Shown here one piece after another: positions 35,521 to 44,366 of a stretch of 64,000 nucleotides of DNA. Both the position numbers and the translations under genes were made by a program. Under the pieces are notes generated by a model, which saw only the letters and a list, made by a program, of their open reading frames with translations, did no database searches and was not told the origin of the DNA. The first letter of the stretch is position 1. Every line of letters begins with the position of its first letter. The stretch covers positions 34,823 to 98,822 of the forward strand of contig JAHWKR010000005.1 of NCBI GenBank assembly GCA_019347805.1, given 5' to 3'. The DNA comes from Methanobacteriota archaeon. GTDB taxonomy: Archaea; Thermoplasmatota; E2; JACPAO01; JAHWKR01.

Positions 35521-38500
35521 ATGACCGAAGCCCAGCTTACCCAAGAGGTATCCAGCGGAGAGAAGAAGGGACTCGTGGTCCGTCCCTATTTCTCGGACTC
35601 CGCGGTCGACCCCTACGACGAGATCGAGTGGGTCCGCCATCACGTCCAGACCCGCGACCGTTCCGGAAAGGTCCTTTTCGACATGGAGGATGTCGAGGCA
35701 CCGGACTTCTGGTCCGCGCGCGCGGTGCAGATCGCGGCGGAGAAATACTTCCGAAAAGCGGGTCTTCCGCTCCCCCGCGGCCACGAATCGAGCATCAAGG
35801 AGCTCGTCTCCCGCGTCTCCGAGGCCATCGCCGCCTGGGGTCGGGAGCATGGCTACTTCGCCACGGCCAAGGACGCCGACCTTTTCGAACGTGAGTTGCG
35901 TTGGCTGCTCGTCAACCAGTACGCGGCGTTCAACAGCCCGGTCTGGTTCAACTGCGGCCTCCACCACAAGTACGGCACCGACGGCACCGGTGGCAACTGG
36001 ACCTGGGACATGGAAAAAGGCGGTGTCTACCAGGTCGAGAACAACTACGAACGGCCCCAATGCAGCGCCTGTTTCATCCTCTCGGTCGAGGACACCCTCA
36101 TCGACAAGGGCGGCATCATGGATTTCGTCGTCTCGGAGGCGCGCATCTTCAAGTACGGCTCCGGCTCGGGGGCGAACTTCAGCCGCGTCCGCGGCGCCGG
36201 AGAGCCGCTCTCCGGCGGTGGCACCTCCTCGGGCCTCATGAGCTTCCTCAAGATCCCCGACGTCGCGGCGGGGAGCATCAAGAGCGGCGGGACCACGCGC
36301 CGCGCGGCCAAGATGGTCATCCTCGACGACGACCACCCGGAGATCATGGAGTTCATCCGCTGGAAGGCACGGGAAGAGGACAAGGCGCGCTTGCTCCTCG
36401 AAAGCGGCATCGGCCTCGACTCGAGCGGTGTCCCCGACTTCAACGGCGAGGCCTACCAGACGGTCTCGGGCCAGAACTCGAACAACTCGGTACGCCTGTC
36501 GGACGCCTTCATGAAGGCCTACCTCGCCGACACGCCGTGGACGCTCAAGGCGCGCACCTCCGGCAAGACCCTGCGCGAGGTCGACGCCACCGAGATGATG
36601 CGCGAGATCGCCAAGGCGGCCTGGCGCTGCGCCGACCCCGGCGTGCAGTTCCACGACACGATCAACACCTGGCACACCTGCCCGGAGAGCGGTCCCATCC
36701 GCGGCTCCAACCCGTGCTCGGAATACATGTTCCTGGACAACACGGCGTGCAACCTCGCCTCGTTGAACCTGATGAAGTTCCTCGCCGATGACGGCTCGTT
36801 CGACGCCGAGGGTTACGCCGCGGCCAACCGCATCGTCTTCATGGCGCAGGAGATCATCGTCGACCTCGCCAGCTATCCCACCGAGCAGATCGGCAAGAAC
36901 TCGCACGACTACCGACCGCTCGGCCTCGGCTACGCCAACCTCGGGACGCTCCTCATGTGCATGGGGCTCCCGTACGACTCGAAGGAGGGCCGCGGCATCG
37001 CCTCGACCATCACGGCCATCATGAACGGCGTCGGCTACCTGACGTCGGCGGAGATGGCGGCCGTGCAGGGTCCCTTCGCGGGCTACCGCAAGAACGAGAA
37101 GGCGATGCTCCAGGTCATGGCACGGCACCGTGAGCACGCGGTGGCGCTCCTCGAGACCGGCTCGGCCATCACGGCCGACAACGAGGACCAGCACCGCGTC
37201 GACGCCCGCACCGAATCGCTCGCCCAATACGCGGTCGCGGTATGGGACAAGGTGCTCGAGGAAGGGGAGAAGCACGGCTTCCGCAACAGCCAGGCGACGG
37301 TGCTCGCCCCGACCGGGACCATCGGCTTCCTGATGGACTGCGACACGACCGGTATCGAGCCCGACTTCTCGCTCGTCAAGTGGAAGCTCCACGCCGGCGG
37401 CGAGTGGCGCCAGATCATCAACCAGAGCATCCCGCTCGCCCTAGAGCGTCTCGGCTACTCCGAAGGCGAGGTCGACGACATCATCCTCTACGTCCTCGGC
37501 GACGGCGCCACCCCCGGCAAGGAGACCGTCGAAGGCGCACCGCACCTCAAGAAGGAGCATCTCCCGGTCTTCGACTGCGCCAACACCTGCGGCGAGGACG
37601 GCACGCGCTACATCCACCACATGGGCCACGTGCGCATGATGGCGGCGGCGCAACCGTTCATCTCGGGCGCCATCTCCAAGACGGTCAACCTGCCCGCGAC
37701 GGTGACCCCCGAGGACATCCAAGAGACCTACGTCGAGTCGTGGCGCCTCGGCCTCAAGGCGATGGCCATCTACCGCGACGGCTCCAAGCACTCGCAACCG
37801 CTCAGTTCCAAGACCGCCAAGAAGGCGGAGGCGAAGAAGGAAGAGGCGGCGGAAGTGGCGATCGTCGGCCCCAAGTGGGGCGAACTGCGCGAGCTCAAGG
37901 ACACGACGAGCCAGGTGTGGAAGACCAAAGTGACCGTGCACGACCCCGAGCTCGGCACCATGAACGTCCACATCACCTTCCGTGAGGACGACGACGGCGC
38001 CTTGTCGGAGATCTTCCTCAACGCGGGCAACAAGGGCTCGGGGACCCAGTTCCTGTGCGACTCGCTCGCCAAGGCATGGAGCCGCCAGTTGCGCCTCGGC
38101 TACACGGTGGCGAGCCTCGCCGGCGACCTCGTCGGCCAGAACGGACCCATCCGCGGCATGACCGGCCACCCGTTCCTCAAGAACGTCAAGGGCATCGAGG
38201 ACCTCGTCGGGAAGCTCCTGGCGTACCACTATCTCGGCGAGACCCGGTTCATCAACCCAGAACTCCTCGAGAAGTACCGCCAGAGCCTCGACTACGAACC
38301 GCCGCGCCACGAATACCTGGACCAACTGCGGCTGTTCCGCAACCAGATGACGAAGCGCCCCGAGAAGACGCTCTCCGAGTTCGTCGAGGAAGAACCCAAG
38401 TCGGCCAAGAAGAACGGCGGCGGCAAGGGCATCGATGTGATGGGCAAGCTGCGGGAGGACAAGACCTGCGGCGACTGCGGGTTCATGATGGTCCGCAACG

Positions 38501-38550
38501 GCGCTTGTCACAAGTGCATCAATTGTGGTGCGACGGACGGTTGCTCATAG
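35521..38550 (+). CDS. nrdJ: Adenosylcobalamin-dependent (class II) ribonucleotide reductase
   Basis: A 1009-residue class II RNR converting NDPs to dNDPs with AdoCbl. Substrate-site and catalytic features include RPQCSACFILS (Cys181, Cys184), SNPCSEYMFLDNTACNLASLNL (Cys399, Cys410), and LAPTGTIGFLMDCDTTGIEP. A Lys/Glu linker near residue 770 leads to the C-terminal accessory region ending CGDCGFMMVRNGACHKC, a zinc/redox Cys cluster. Full length for archaeal NrdJ. It has a rare RBS-led start behind a structured leader. No NrdA/B or NrdD is in the window. Confidence 0.95.
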   Translation: MTEAQLTQEVSSGEKKGLVVRPYFSDSAVDPYDEIEWVRHHVQTRDRSGKVLFDMEDVEAPDFWSARAVQIAAEKYFRKAGLPLPRGHESSIKELVSRVSEAIAAWGREHGYFATAKDADLFERELRWLLVNQYAAFNSPVWFNCGLHHKYGTDGTGGNWTWDMEKGGVYQVENNYERPQCSACFILSVEDTLIDKGGIMDFVVSEARIFKYGSGSGANFSRVRGAGEPLSGGGTSSGLMSFLKIPDVAAGSIKSGGTTRRAAKMVILDDDHPEIMEFIRWKAREEDKARLLLESGIGLDSSGVPDFNGEAYQTVSGQNSNNSVRLSDAFMKAYLADTPWTLKARTSGKTLREVDATEMMREIAKAAWRCADPGVQFHDTINTWHTCPESGPIRGSNPCSEYMFLDNTACNLASLNLMKFLADDGSFDAEGYAAANRIVFMAQEIIVDLASYPTEQIGKNSHDYRPLGLGYANLGTLLMCMGLPYDSKEGRGIASTITAIMNGVGYLTSAEMAAVQGPFAGYRKNEKAMLQVMARHREHAVALLETGSAITADNEDQHRVDARTESLAQYAVAVWDKVLEEGEKHGFRNSQATVLAPTGTIGFLMDCDTTGIEPDFSLVKWKLHAGGEWRQIINQSIPLALERLGYSEGEVDDIILYVLGDGATPGKETVEGAPHLKKEHLPVFDCANTCGEDGTRYIHHMGHVRMMAAAQPFISGAISKTVNLPATVTPEDIQETYVESWRLGLKAMAIYRDGSKHSQPLSSKTAKKAEAKKEEAAEVAIVGPKWGELRELKDTTSQVWKTKVTVHDPELGTMNVHITFREDDDGALSEIFLNAGNKGSGTQFLCDSLAKAWSRQLRLGYTVASLAGDLVGQNGPIRGMTGHPFLKNVKGIEDLVGKLLAYHYLGETRFINPELLEKYRQSLDYEPPRHEYLDQLRLFRNQMTKRPEKTLSEFVEEEPKSAKKNGGGKGIDVMGKLREDKTCGDCGFMMVRNGACHKCINCGATDGCS

Positions 38551-38561
38551 GAAGGGGGAGC

Positions 38562-38590
38562 GCGAGGGGGGAACCTGGGTTCCCCCTCGC
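38562..38590 (+). terminator. Hairpin downstream of nrdJ
   Basis: GCGAGGGGGGAACC (38562-38575) can pair with GGGTTCCCCCTCGC (38577-38590) with one bulged G, 11 nt after the stop codon. Third member of the hairpin family at 24165 and 31708. Confidence 0.5.
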
Positions 38591-38613
38591 ACTGCCCTCG
38601 TGGCTAAGATACG

Positions 38614-39006
38614 ATGATCGAAGGCGGCTGTCTCTGCAAGTCCATCCGCTATGCGGCAGAGGGTCCGTTCTTCGATGCGGCGAACTGTCATTGCACGGAG
38701 TGTCGGGCTTCTTCGGGTGCGCCGTTCCTGTCGTTTTTCTCGGTGGCCCGTGACCGGTTCCGTTTCACGAAAGGGAAGCCGCGGGAGTATCGTTCCTCTC
38801 CGGTGGACGTCCGTTCGTTCTGTCCGGATTGCGGGACGCAGTTGACGTTCTGGACGTCTCGTGCAGCAGACACGATCGATGTGACCATGGGGTCGTTGGA
38901 CGACCCGGGGGCGGTCGTGGCAGAGGCGGACATCTGGTTGCGATCGAAGGTGCCGTGGGTGGTGCGGGACGAACGGCTCCCGGCGCATGAGAAGGCGCGC
39001 ACCTGA
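38614..39006 (+). CDS. GFA/CENP-V family zinc protein
   Basis: A 130-residue protein of the glutathione-dependent formaldehyde-activating (GFA) family: zinc ligands in GGCLCKSIRY, NCHCTECR and SFCPDCGTQL, and the typical DVTMGSLDDPGAV end. Founding members were linked to formaldehyde-glutathione adducts, but archaea mostly lack glutathione, so the substrate or thiol is unknown; ergothioneine or another thiol is an attractive but untested thought. It lies 23 nt after the nrdJ hairpin. Confidence 0.85.
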   Translation: MIEGGCLCKSIRYAAEGPFFDAANCHCTECRASSGAPFLSFFSVARDRFRFTKGKPREYRSSPVDVRSFCPDCGTQLTFWTSRAADTIDVTMGSLDDPGAVVAEADIWLRSKVPWVVRDERLPAHEKART

Positions 39007-39028
39007 TGGGATGATCCGACGGCCGTCG

Positions 39029-39039
39029 GCTTTTAACGC
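39029..39039 (+). promoter_or_regulatory. TATA box for the SLC13 permease gene
   Basis: GCTTTTAACGC, 27 nt before the ATG at 39061; leaderless spacing. Confidence 0.55.
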
Positions 39040-39060
39040 TCCACTTGCTCGCCGGGCTTG

Positions 39061-40890
39061 ATGGGTGCCTGGGAGATCGGCGTCGTATTGACCCTTGTCG
39101 TCGTCGTGCTCTACCTGTTCGTGCGCGAGACGCTTCCGGTCTCGGTGACCGCCATGTTGGCGGCGGCGCTCTTGATGTTGGTCCCGGCGCGGTCTTGGGG
39201 GGGCGGCATCCTGACCCCAGAGGAGGGTCTGTCGGGTTTCTCGAGCCCGGCGACGGTGACTGTGCTCGCCATGTTCGTCCTTTCGGCGGGCATCCAGCGT
39301 TCGGGGGCGATGGAATACATCAGCCATTTTTTGGCGCGATGGGCCGGCAAGGGTCCGCGTCGCCAGGCGCTCACGCTCGGGGCGGTGGCGGGGCCGATGT
39401 CGGGGTTCGTCAACAACACGCCTGTCGTGGCGGTCATGATCCCGGTCGCTTCGCAACTCGCGCGCAACAGCGGCCACCATCCATCGTCGCTTCTCATGCC
39501 GCTGTCGTTCTTCGCCATGCTGGGCGGCACCCTCACGCTCATCGGCACGAGCTCGAACCTGCTCGGCAACGCCCTCATGCCCGAATACGGCTTGGAACAG
39601 TTCGAGTTCTTCTCGTTCACCCTGGTCGGCGTGGTGGCGCTCGTCGTCGCGGCGCTCTACTTCCTCACCATCGGCATGAAGCTCGTTCCGGACCGTGCCG
39701 AGGGCGATGTGGTGGACCGGTTCGACCTCAAGGGGTTCATGGCCGAGTTCGAGGTCCCGGAGGAATCGCCTGCCGACGGCAAATCGTTGCGCGAACTGGA
39801 CCTCTTGCGTGGGCAGGGCCTGCAGGTCATCCGGGTCTTCCGGGGCGTGCATGTGATCCCGTCGCCGCGTTCATCGCTCCGAGTGCGGTCGAAGGACGTG
39901 CTCCTCGTCCAGGGCAGCCGTGAACGGCTCGAGGACCTTCCCGAGAAGACGGGCCTGAGGAGTCTCGCCGAGCTGGAACATGGCCTGAAGGACGAGACCG
40001 TCGAGGAGGCGGACGAACGGGAGGAAGAGGAACGGGTCGTCACCGCGGAACTGGTGCTCGCCCCCGGCAGTCCATTGGAAGACCAGACACTTTCGCAATC
40101 GGTCTTCCGCGACCGGTTCGATGCGCTCGTCCTCGCGGTACGACACGGCGACCGCGTCGCCATCGGCCCGCTCGCGGACACGCGGCTCAAAGCGGGCGAC
40201 GTACTCCTTGTCCAGGGGCATCCCGACGCCATCGAGCGATTGGAGAACGCCGCCGATTTCTATCTCACCCGGGCGCGCGAGCGCACCGATTTCCGCAAGG
40301 ACAAGATCGCTGTCGCCCTCGGCATCCTCACCCTCGTCGTCCTCACCGCCGCCCTCGGTTGGACCTCGATCGTCGCCGCCGCGCTGGGTGGCGCCGTCGC
40401 GATGGTATTGACCGGCTGCCTGCGCATCGAGGAGTTCATCGACGCCGTCCACTGGAACATCATCCTGCTCCTTGCCGGCATCATCCCGCTCGGCATCGCG
40501 CTCGGCAAATCGGGCGCCGCAGGTCTTCTCGCCACGGGATTGGTCGGTGTGGGTGGGCACCTTCCGCCGTTGCTCTTCCTTATCGTGGTCTTCGCGGCGA
40601 CCGGCCTCATCACCGAGGTCATCTCGAACAACGCCGCCGTCGTCCTGCTGCTCCCGGTCGCGGTCACCGCCGCCGTCGGACTCGGCCTCGACGGCCGCCC
40701 CTTCGCCCTCGCGGTCATGCTCGCGTCGAGCACGTCGATGCTCACACCGGTGGGATACCAGACGAACACGATGATCTACGCCCCTGGCAATTATCGCTTC
40801 AGCGACTTCATGCGCGTCGGCGGACCGCTCAACCTGCTCATCTTCGTCACCGTGCCGTTCGTCATCGCATGGCTCTTCCCGCTGCGCTAG
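39061..40890 (+). CDS. SLC13/CitT-type permease with two internal RCK_C domains
   Basis: A 609-residue transporter. The N-terminal half has about six helices with the family phrase GFVNNTPVVAVMIPV and GTSSNLLGN; the C-terminal half has the repeat SNNAAVVLLLPVAVTAA and STSMLTPVGYQTN. Between them (about residues 230-410) lie two TrkA-C/RCK_C domains, with LQVIRVFRGVHVIPSPRSSLRVRSKDVLLVQG and DALVLAVRHGDRVAIGPLADTRLKAGDVLLVQG, thought to sense ligands. Substrates in the family are sulfate, dicarboxylates or citrate; which is unknown. Ends beside a structured intergenic region. Confidence 0.86.
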   Translation: MGAWEIGVVLTLVVVVLYLFVRETLPVSVTAMLAAALLMLVPARSWGGGILTPEEGLSGFSSPATVTVLAMFVLSAGIQRSGAMEYISHFLARWAGKGPRRQALTLGAVAGPMSGFVNNTPVVAVMIPVASQLARNSGHHPSSLLMPLSFFAMLGGTLTLIGTSSNLLGNALMPEYGLEQFEFFSFTLVGVVALVVAALYFLTIGMKLVPDRAEGDVVDRFDLKGFMAEFEVPEESPADGKSLRELDLLRGQGLQVIRVFRGVHVIPSPRSSLRVRSKDVLLVQGSRERLEDLPEKTGLRSLAELEHGLKDETVEEADEREEEERVVTAELVLAPGSPLEDQTLSQSVFRDRFDALVLAVRHGDRVAIGPLADTRLKAGDVLLVQGHPDAIERLENAADFYLTRARERTDFRKDKIAVALGILTLVVLTAALGWTSIVAAALGGAVAMVLTGCLRIEEFIDAVHWNIILLLAGIIPLGIALGKSGAAGLLATGLVGVGGHLPPLLFLIVVFAATGLITEVISNNAAVVLLLPVAVTAAVGLGLDGRPFALAVMLASSTSMLTPVGYQTNTMIYAPGNYRFSDFMRVGGPLNLLIFVTVPFVIAWLFPLR

Positions 40891-41074
40891 GCGAAAAAGA
40901 AGGACCCCTGGGACCTCGGTTGTTTCGTTCCGGCAAGGTGCTCTTTGCCGGGGTCGTGCGGGTCGGAGGTCGGGAGGTCCCAGGGTGATGGTGCCCCCAG
41001 TACGCTGGGGGCCGGACCGCTTCTGCAGGTGTCAGTGTGCGGGACGCGGCCCGACAGATCCACCAGCCTCGGGC
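40891..41074 (-). ncRNA. Candidate structured RNA between convergent genes
   Basis: The gap contains a perfect 12-bp long-range stem (CCCTGGGACCTC 40906-40917 with GAGGTCCCAGGG 40974-40985) enclosing hairpin CCGGCAA/TTGCCGG (40930-40936, 40945-40951), and beside it GCCCCCAG-TACG-CTGGGGGC (40993-41012). On the minus strand the fold ends in CTTCTTTTTC, a terminator-like T-run, and GGTTAAAAGCC (41075-41085) could be its promoter. It may be a separate RNA or the 3' UTR of the lipoprotein gene. No known RNA family is recognised. Confidence 0.4.
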
Positions 41075-41110
41075 GGCTTTTAACCAGTCTGGTGGGTTCG
41101 TCGAATCGTC

Positions 41111-42457
41111 CTAGCGTTGCACCGGCGTGAGCGCCCTGATGGTCTGCTCGCCGGTGACGCTCTCCGGAAGGTCCGAGGAGAGGACATGCTCGACGATCCA
41201 GTGGACCTGGTGGAACTCCGCGATGGTGTTGTAGTGGAGACTCCAGTCGGCCGAAGTGCTCGTCCGGGTGCCGTTCGGGAGCACACGCACCGGCCCCGCT
41301 TCCGAGGGGGCGGTGTAGCTCACGAGCCGTGGCTGGAGGTCCTGGAGACCGATGACGTCAGCCAGTCCGACCAGCCGCAACGGGTCGGACATGGCGACCG
41401 GGCCGTCGGCGGGATCCAGGAGCGGGTCGGTGCAATCGGTGCGCGTGTCGAAAGAATCAAGGGTCTTGTTGCCGTCCTCATAGCGTACACTGAAGGCCGC
41501 CCGCTCGCAGCCGTCACGCAGCTCTGCCGACCAGAAGGCGAACGCGACCTCGAAGAAGGCCGAGGCCGCGACCCGGTACTGCGGATGGTCCTCGACCCAG
41601 GCGTCCAGCCCGGCCGAGAGCGCCCGGGCGTCCTCGATGAACGATTCGAAGGTCCGGTTCGCCGTGAACTCCGCAGGGAACGTCGGGACCCTCGGCACTT
41701 CCATACGGCCCGAGGTCCACGGCACGGCGGGCGTCGGGCGGATGAGATTGCGGTCCTGTCGCGCGTCGCCCTCGCGCAACGCTTCCGGTGCCGGACCACG
41801 GTAGTAGTGCTCGGTCCGCACCTCATCGTCCTCCTGCACCTCGTAGCTCATCCGTTGCGGGGGCCAGAACCCGTCGCCGGAGACGAGCACGAGCCGTCCA
41901 GTGCGTGCCGGTCCTTCAATGACCGGTCGCGCGATCGCTTCGAGGGTCGCCTCTCCGCTCTTCGCCGTCATCGTGAGGGTGCCTTCGATGTCCTTCTCGC
42001 CGTCCTTGAGGCGACCATCCTCGGCGAAAACCAGCGACATCGGCAAAAGTCCAGCGAGCACCTGGACGTGCGCGCCGAGGCCGACCTGATAGTTCCGGTC
42101 AGCGGGTGCGTTCTCGCGCAACTCATAATCGGTGAGCAGCCGGAATCGTCCCGTCTCGACGACGAGCTCCGCGTCACCCTCGGTCGTGACACCGGATTCG
42201 TGCAGGACGCGGACCACGTTCGACGGCGAACCGAGGACCTCGACCTCGAAGGCGAACGCCGGGTTGTCGGTCGTGCAGGCCGCCCCCTCGGGTGGGGCAC
42301 CGCCACAATAGGCGCTCCGGCCCGGCAAGAAACGCAATGGCCCGGTCTCGCCGTCGGGTTCGCCGACCGGCTTCGTGCAACCGGCCAGAAACGGGGCGAC
42401 AAGAAGCACCAGGAGCAGGATGAACGTGCTGCCCCGGCTCAACGTCTGAGAAGGCAC
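41111..42457 (-). CDS. Exported lipoprotein of unknown function
   Basis: A 448-residue protein with signal peptide ILLLVLLVAPFLAGC, whose LAGC is a lipobox. The mature part is beta-rich, with a Cys-containing region just after the anchor (AYCGGAPPEGAACTTD) and further Cys at DGCERAAF and DCTDP that may form disulfides outside. No family recognised. The box CTTTAAAAAC at 42481-42490 (minus) is 28 nt upstream, so the message is leaderless. It lies downstream of egtC in the same direction but has its own promoter. Confidence 0.62.
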   Translation of the reverse strand: MPSQTLSRGSTFILLLVLLVAPFLAGCTKPVGEPDGETGPLRFLPGRSAYCGGAPPEGAACTTDNPAFAFEVEVLGSPSNVVRVLHESGVTTEGDAELVVETGRFRLLTDYELRENAPADRNYQVGLGAHVQVLAGLLPMSLVFAEDGRLKDGEKDIEGTLTMTAKSGEATLEAIARPVIEGPARTGRLVLVSGDGFWPPQRMSYEVQEDDEVRTEHYYRGPAPEALREGDARQDRNLIRPTPAVPWTSGRMEVPRVPTFPAEFTANRTFESFIEDARALSAGLDAWVEDHPQYRVAASAFFEVAFAFWSAELRDGCERAAFSVRYEDGNKTLDSFDTRTDCTDPLLDPADGPVAMSDPLRLVGLADVIGLQDLQPRLVSYTAPSEAGPVRVLPNGTRTSTSADWSLHYNTIAEFHQVHWIVEHVLSSDLPESVTGEQTIRALTPVQR

Positions 42458-42480
42458 AGGGCCGTTTCAGTCCGCCCCTG

Positions 42481-42490
42481 GTTTTTAAAG
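42481..42490 (-). promoter_or_regulatory. TATA box for the 42457 lipoprotein gene
   Basis: Minus-strand CTTTAAAAAC, 28 nt before the ATG at 42457, separating this gene from the egt operon. Confidence 0.6.
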
Positions 42491-42542
42491 TAACCCTCAG
42501 GTCGTAGGTCCGGCCGTACCAGAGGCATCTGCCGGCGGCGAC

Positions 42543-43361
42543 TCAAACCGGGGCGTCACGGACCCGTCGCGGCACGTTGATCTGCACACCGGCACGCGCA
42601 TCGAGGACGACGACCGCCCCATCATCGACATTGCGCCACCCCAGGTCGTCGTCCAACGGCTCGGAGGCGACAAGATGCCCATCTGGGAACCGCGCGGTGT
42701 CGCTCGCGACGTAGAGCGAATTGCTCTCGTCACGGTTCGACATACGCGTCGCGACGACATGCCGGCCATCGGAGACGATCAGGTTGAGCTGCGCCTCCTT
42801 GCCGAGCCCGTCGGCGAGGGCGATCGTCTCTTCGAGGGTGGTCGTGAGCGCATCGACCAATCCGCGGCCCTCGTCGATACGCGTCATGAGCAGACGGAAG
42901 AGGGTCTCCGATTCGGTCATGCCCCGCAATCCGGCATAATGGGCGTCGCTGAGGCGGGCGCGCAGGGTGCGGCGCATGGTCGTCGCGAAATCCTCGATGA
43001 AACCGTTGTGGGAAAAAAGATAGTCCTCGTGGGTGAACGGGTGGACGTTGGCGTGGTCGGTGGTGCCGGCCTCGGTGGCGTTCCGTACGTTCGCGACGAC
43101 AAGCCCGCTTCGGACACGTGCCGCGACAGAACGGAAGCTCCGGTCGGCCCAGACGGGCAGGACGCTCGTGTAGAGGGCGGGCCCCGTGGCGATGTCTCCA
43201 TCCGGCACCGGCATCCAGCCGGCCCCGAAGCCGTCCGCGGCGACGCTCCCCGAGATGAGCTCCCGGGCGGCGAAGGCCTGATGCTCGAGAGAGTGCGGCG
43301 GGTCGAGGACGACCGCGGCGATGGGCACCGGCGGCCCCACATAGGCGACATGTCGGCACAT
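42543..43361 (-). CDS. egtC: Ergothioneine biosynthesis glutamine amidotransferase-like EgtC
   Basis: A 272-residue class II amidotransferase-fold hydrolase that in ergothioneine synthesis removes the glutamate from the gamma-glutamyl-hercynylcysteine sulfoxide intermediate. N-terminal nucleophile Cys2 (MCRHVAYVG), DGFGAGWM, VVANVRNATEAG and HPFTHEDYLFSHNGFI are the usual Ntn and substrate motifs. It is the last gene of the egtB-egtD-egtC run, 9 nt after egtD. Its presence implies that EgtB here uses gamma-glutamylcysteine, yet no egtA is in the window. Confidence 0.85.
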   Translation of the reverse strand: MCRHVAYVGPPVPIAAVVLDPPHSLEHQAFAARELISGSVAADGFGAGWMPVPDGDIATGPALYTSVLPVWADRSFRSVAARVRSGLVVANVRNATEAGTTDHANVHPFTHEDYLFSHNGFIEDFATTMRRTLRARLSDAHYAGLRGMTESETLFRLLMTRIDEGRGLVDALTTTLEETIALADGLGKEAQLNLIVSDGRHVVATRMSNRDESNSLYVASDTARFPDGHLVASEPLDDDLGWRNVDDGAVVVLDARAGVQINVPRRVRDAPV

Positions 43362-43370
43362 CTGGACACC

Positions 43371-44366
43371 TCAGGCAGGGGCGAGCAGACGGAGCGCGAA
43401 GCGCCCCTCGGGGTCTGTCCACATGCGTTCTTCCCGGAACCCGCTCTCGCGGACCATACGCGCCACCATCCCGGGCGTGTACTTGTAGGAGTTCTCGGTG
43501 TGGATGGATTCCCCCTCCTCGAACTCCACATCGAGCCCAAGGCGGCCGATGTGGACGGTCTGTCTGCGCGTCGACACCAGATGCATCTCGATGCGCGACT
43601 CGACCGGGTCCCATCGCGCCTCGTGCCGGAACGCATCGAGATCGAAATCGGCATCGAGTTCCCGCGCGAGGCGCACAAGAAGGTTCTTGTTGAACGCCGC
43701 CGTGACACCTTGCGCGTCATCGTAGGCGCGCACGAGCGTCTCCGGGGACTTGGCGAGGTCGAGCCCGACGAGCAGGCGGTCCCTTGGTCCCATGCCATCG
43801 TGGATCGCCGCCAGAAATCGCGTCGCCCCGGCGAGCGTGAAATTGCCGATGCTGCTGCCGAGGAAGAGGACGAGCTTCTGGTGCTGGTCCATGGTGCTCA
43901 ACCGGCCGAGGGCGTCACGGTACTCCCCGATGACGCCCTTGAAGACGACGCCGCTGGGGAAGGCCGCCTTGACGTTCTCCTCAGCGACGCGCATCGCCTG
44001 CGCGCTGATGTCGATGGGACAATAGACGACACCGCCTTGTCTGCGCACGAGGGCGTCGATGAGGAGCCGCGTCTTGGTCGCCGAACCGGCACCGAGTTCT
44101 ACGAGGCGCGCGTCCGGCTCGAGGTCGCCGACGATGTCGTCGGCATGGCGCTCGAGGATGGCGCGCTCGGCCCGCGTGAGATAATATTCGGGGAGCCCGC
44201 AGATGACCTCGAAGAGACGCGATCCTTCGTCATCGTAGAAATATTTCGACGGCAAGGTCTTCTGACCCGCGCTCAGACCGGCCGCGACGTCCTTGGCGAG
44301 GTCCGGGTCGTCGAGGCGTGCGATCGAATCGTCGTCCGTCCGGTCTCCGGTGATGAGGCGCGTCAT
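43371..44366 (-). CDS. egtD: L-histidine N-alpha-methyltransferase EgtD
   Basis: A 331-residue SAM enzyme trimethylating histidine to hercynine. Conserved parts are PSKYFYDDEGSRLFEVICGLPEYYLTRAE at the N-terminus, SAM loop LVELGAGSATKTRLL, YCPIDIS, LFLGSSIGNF and C-terminal FEEGESIHTENSYKYTP, the last supplying histidine-binding residues. Length matches bacterial EgtD. The start overlaps the egtB stop by four bases, so the genes are coupled. Confidence 0.93.
   Translation of the reverse strand: MTRLITGDRTDDDSIARLDDPDLAKDVAAGLSAGQKTLPSKYFYDDEGSRLFEVICGLPEYYLTRAERAILERHADDIVGDLEPDARLVELGAGSATKTRLLIDALVRRQGGVVYCPIDISAQAMRVAEENVKAAFPSGVVFKGVIGEYRDALGRLSTMDQHQKLVLFLGSSIGNFTLAGATRFLAAIHDGMGPRDRLLVGLDLAKSPETLVRAYDDAQGVTAAFNKNLLVRLARELDADFDLDAFRHEARWDPVESRIEMHLVSTRRQTVHIGRLGLDVEFEEGESIHTENSYKYTPGMVARMVRESGFREERMWTDPEGRFALRLLAPA

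Noticed and set aside
35368..37392. A 674-codon frame opposite nrdJ
   Set aside because: Antisense shadow of a certain gene; composition is that of a complement frame with no recognisable motif.
40891..41110. 5S rRNA, SRP RNA or H/ACA RNA identity for the structured gap
   Set aside because: No SRP helix 8 motif, no 5S core and no terminal ACA; reported only as an unassigned structure.
41117..42493. A 458-codon frame opposite the lipoprotein gene, near the TATA-like box at 41075
   Set aside because: The minus-strand gene has a signal peptide, lipobox and promoter; the opposite frame has none.
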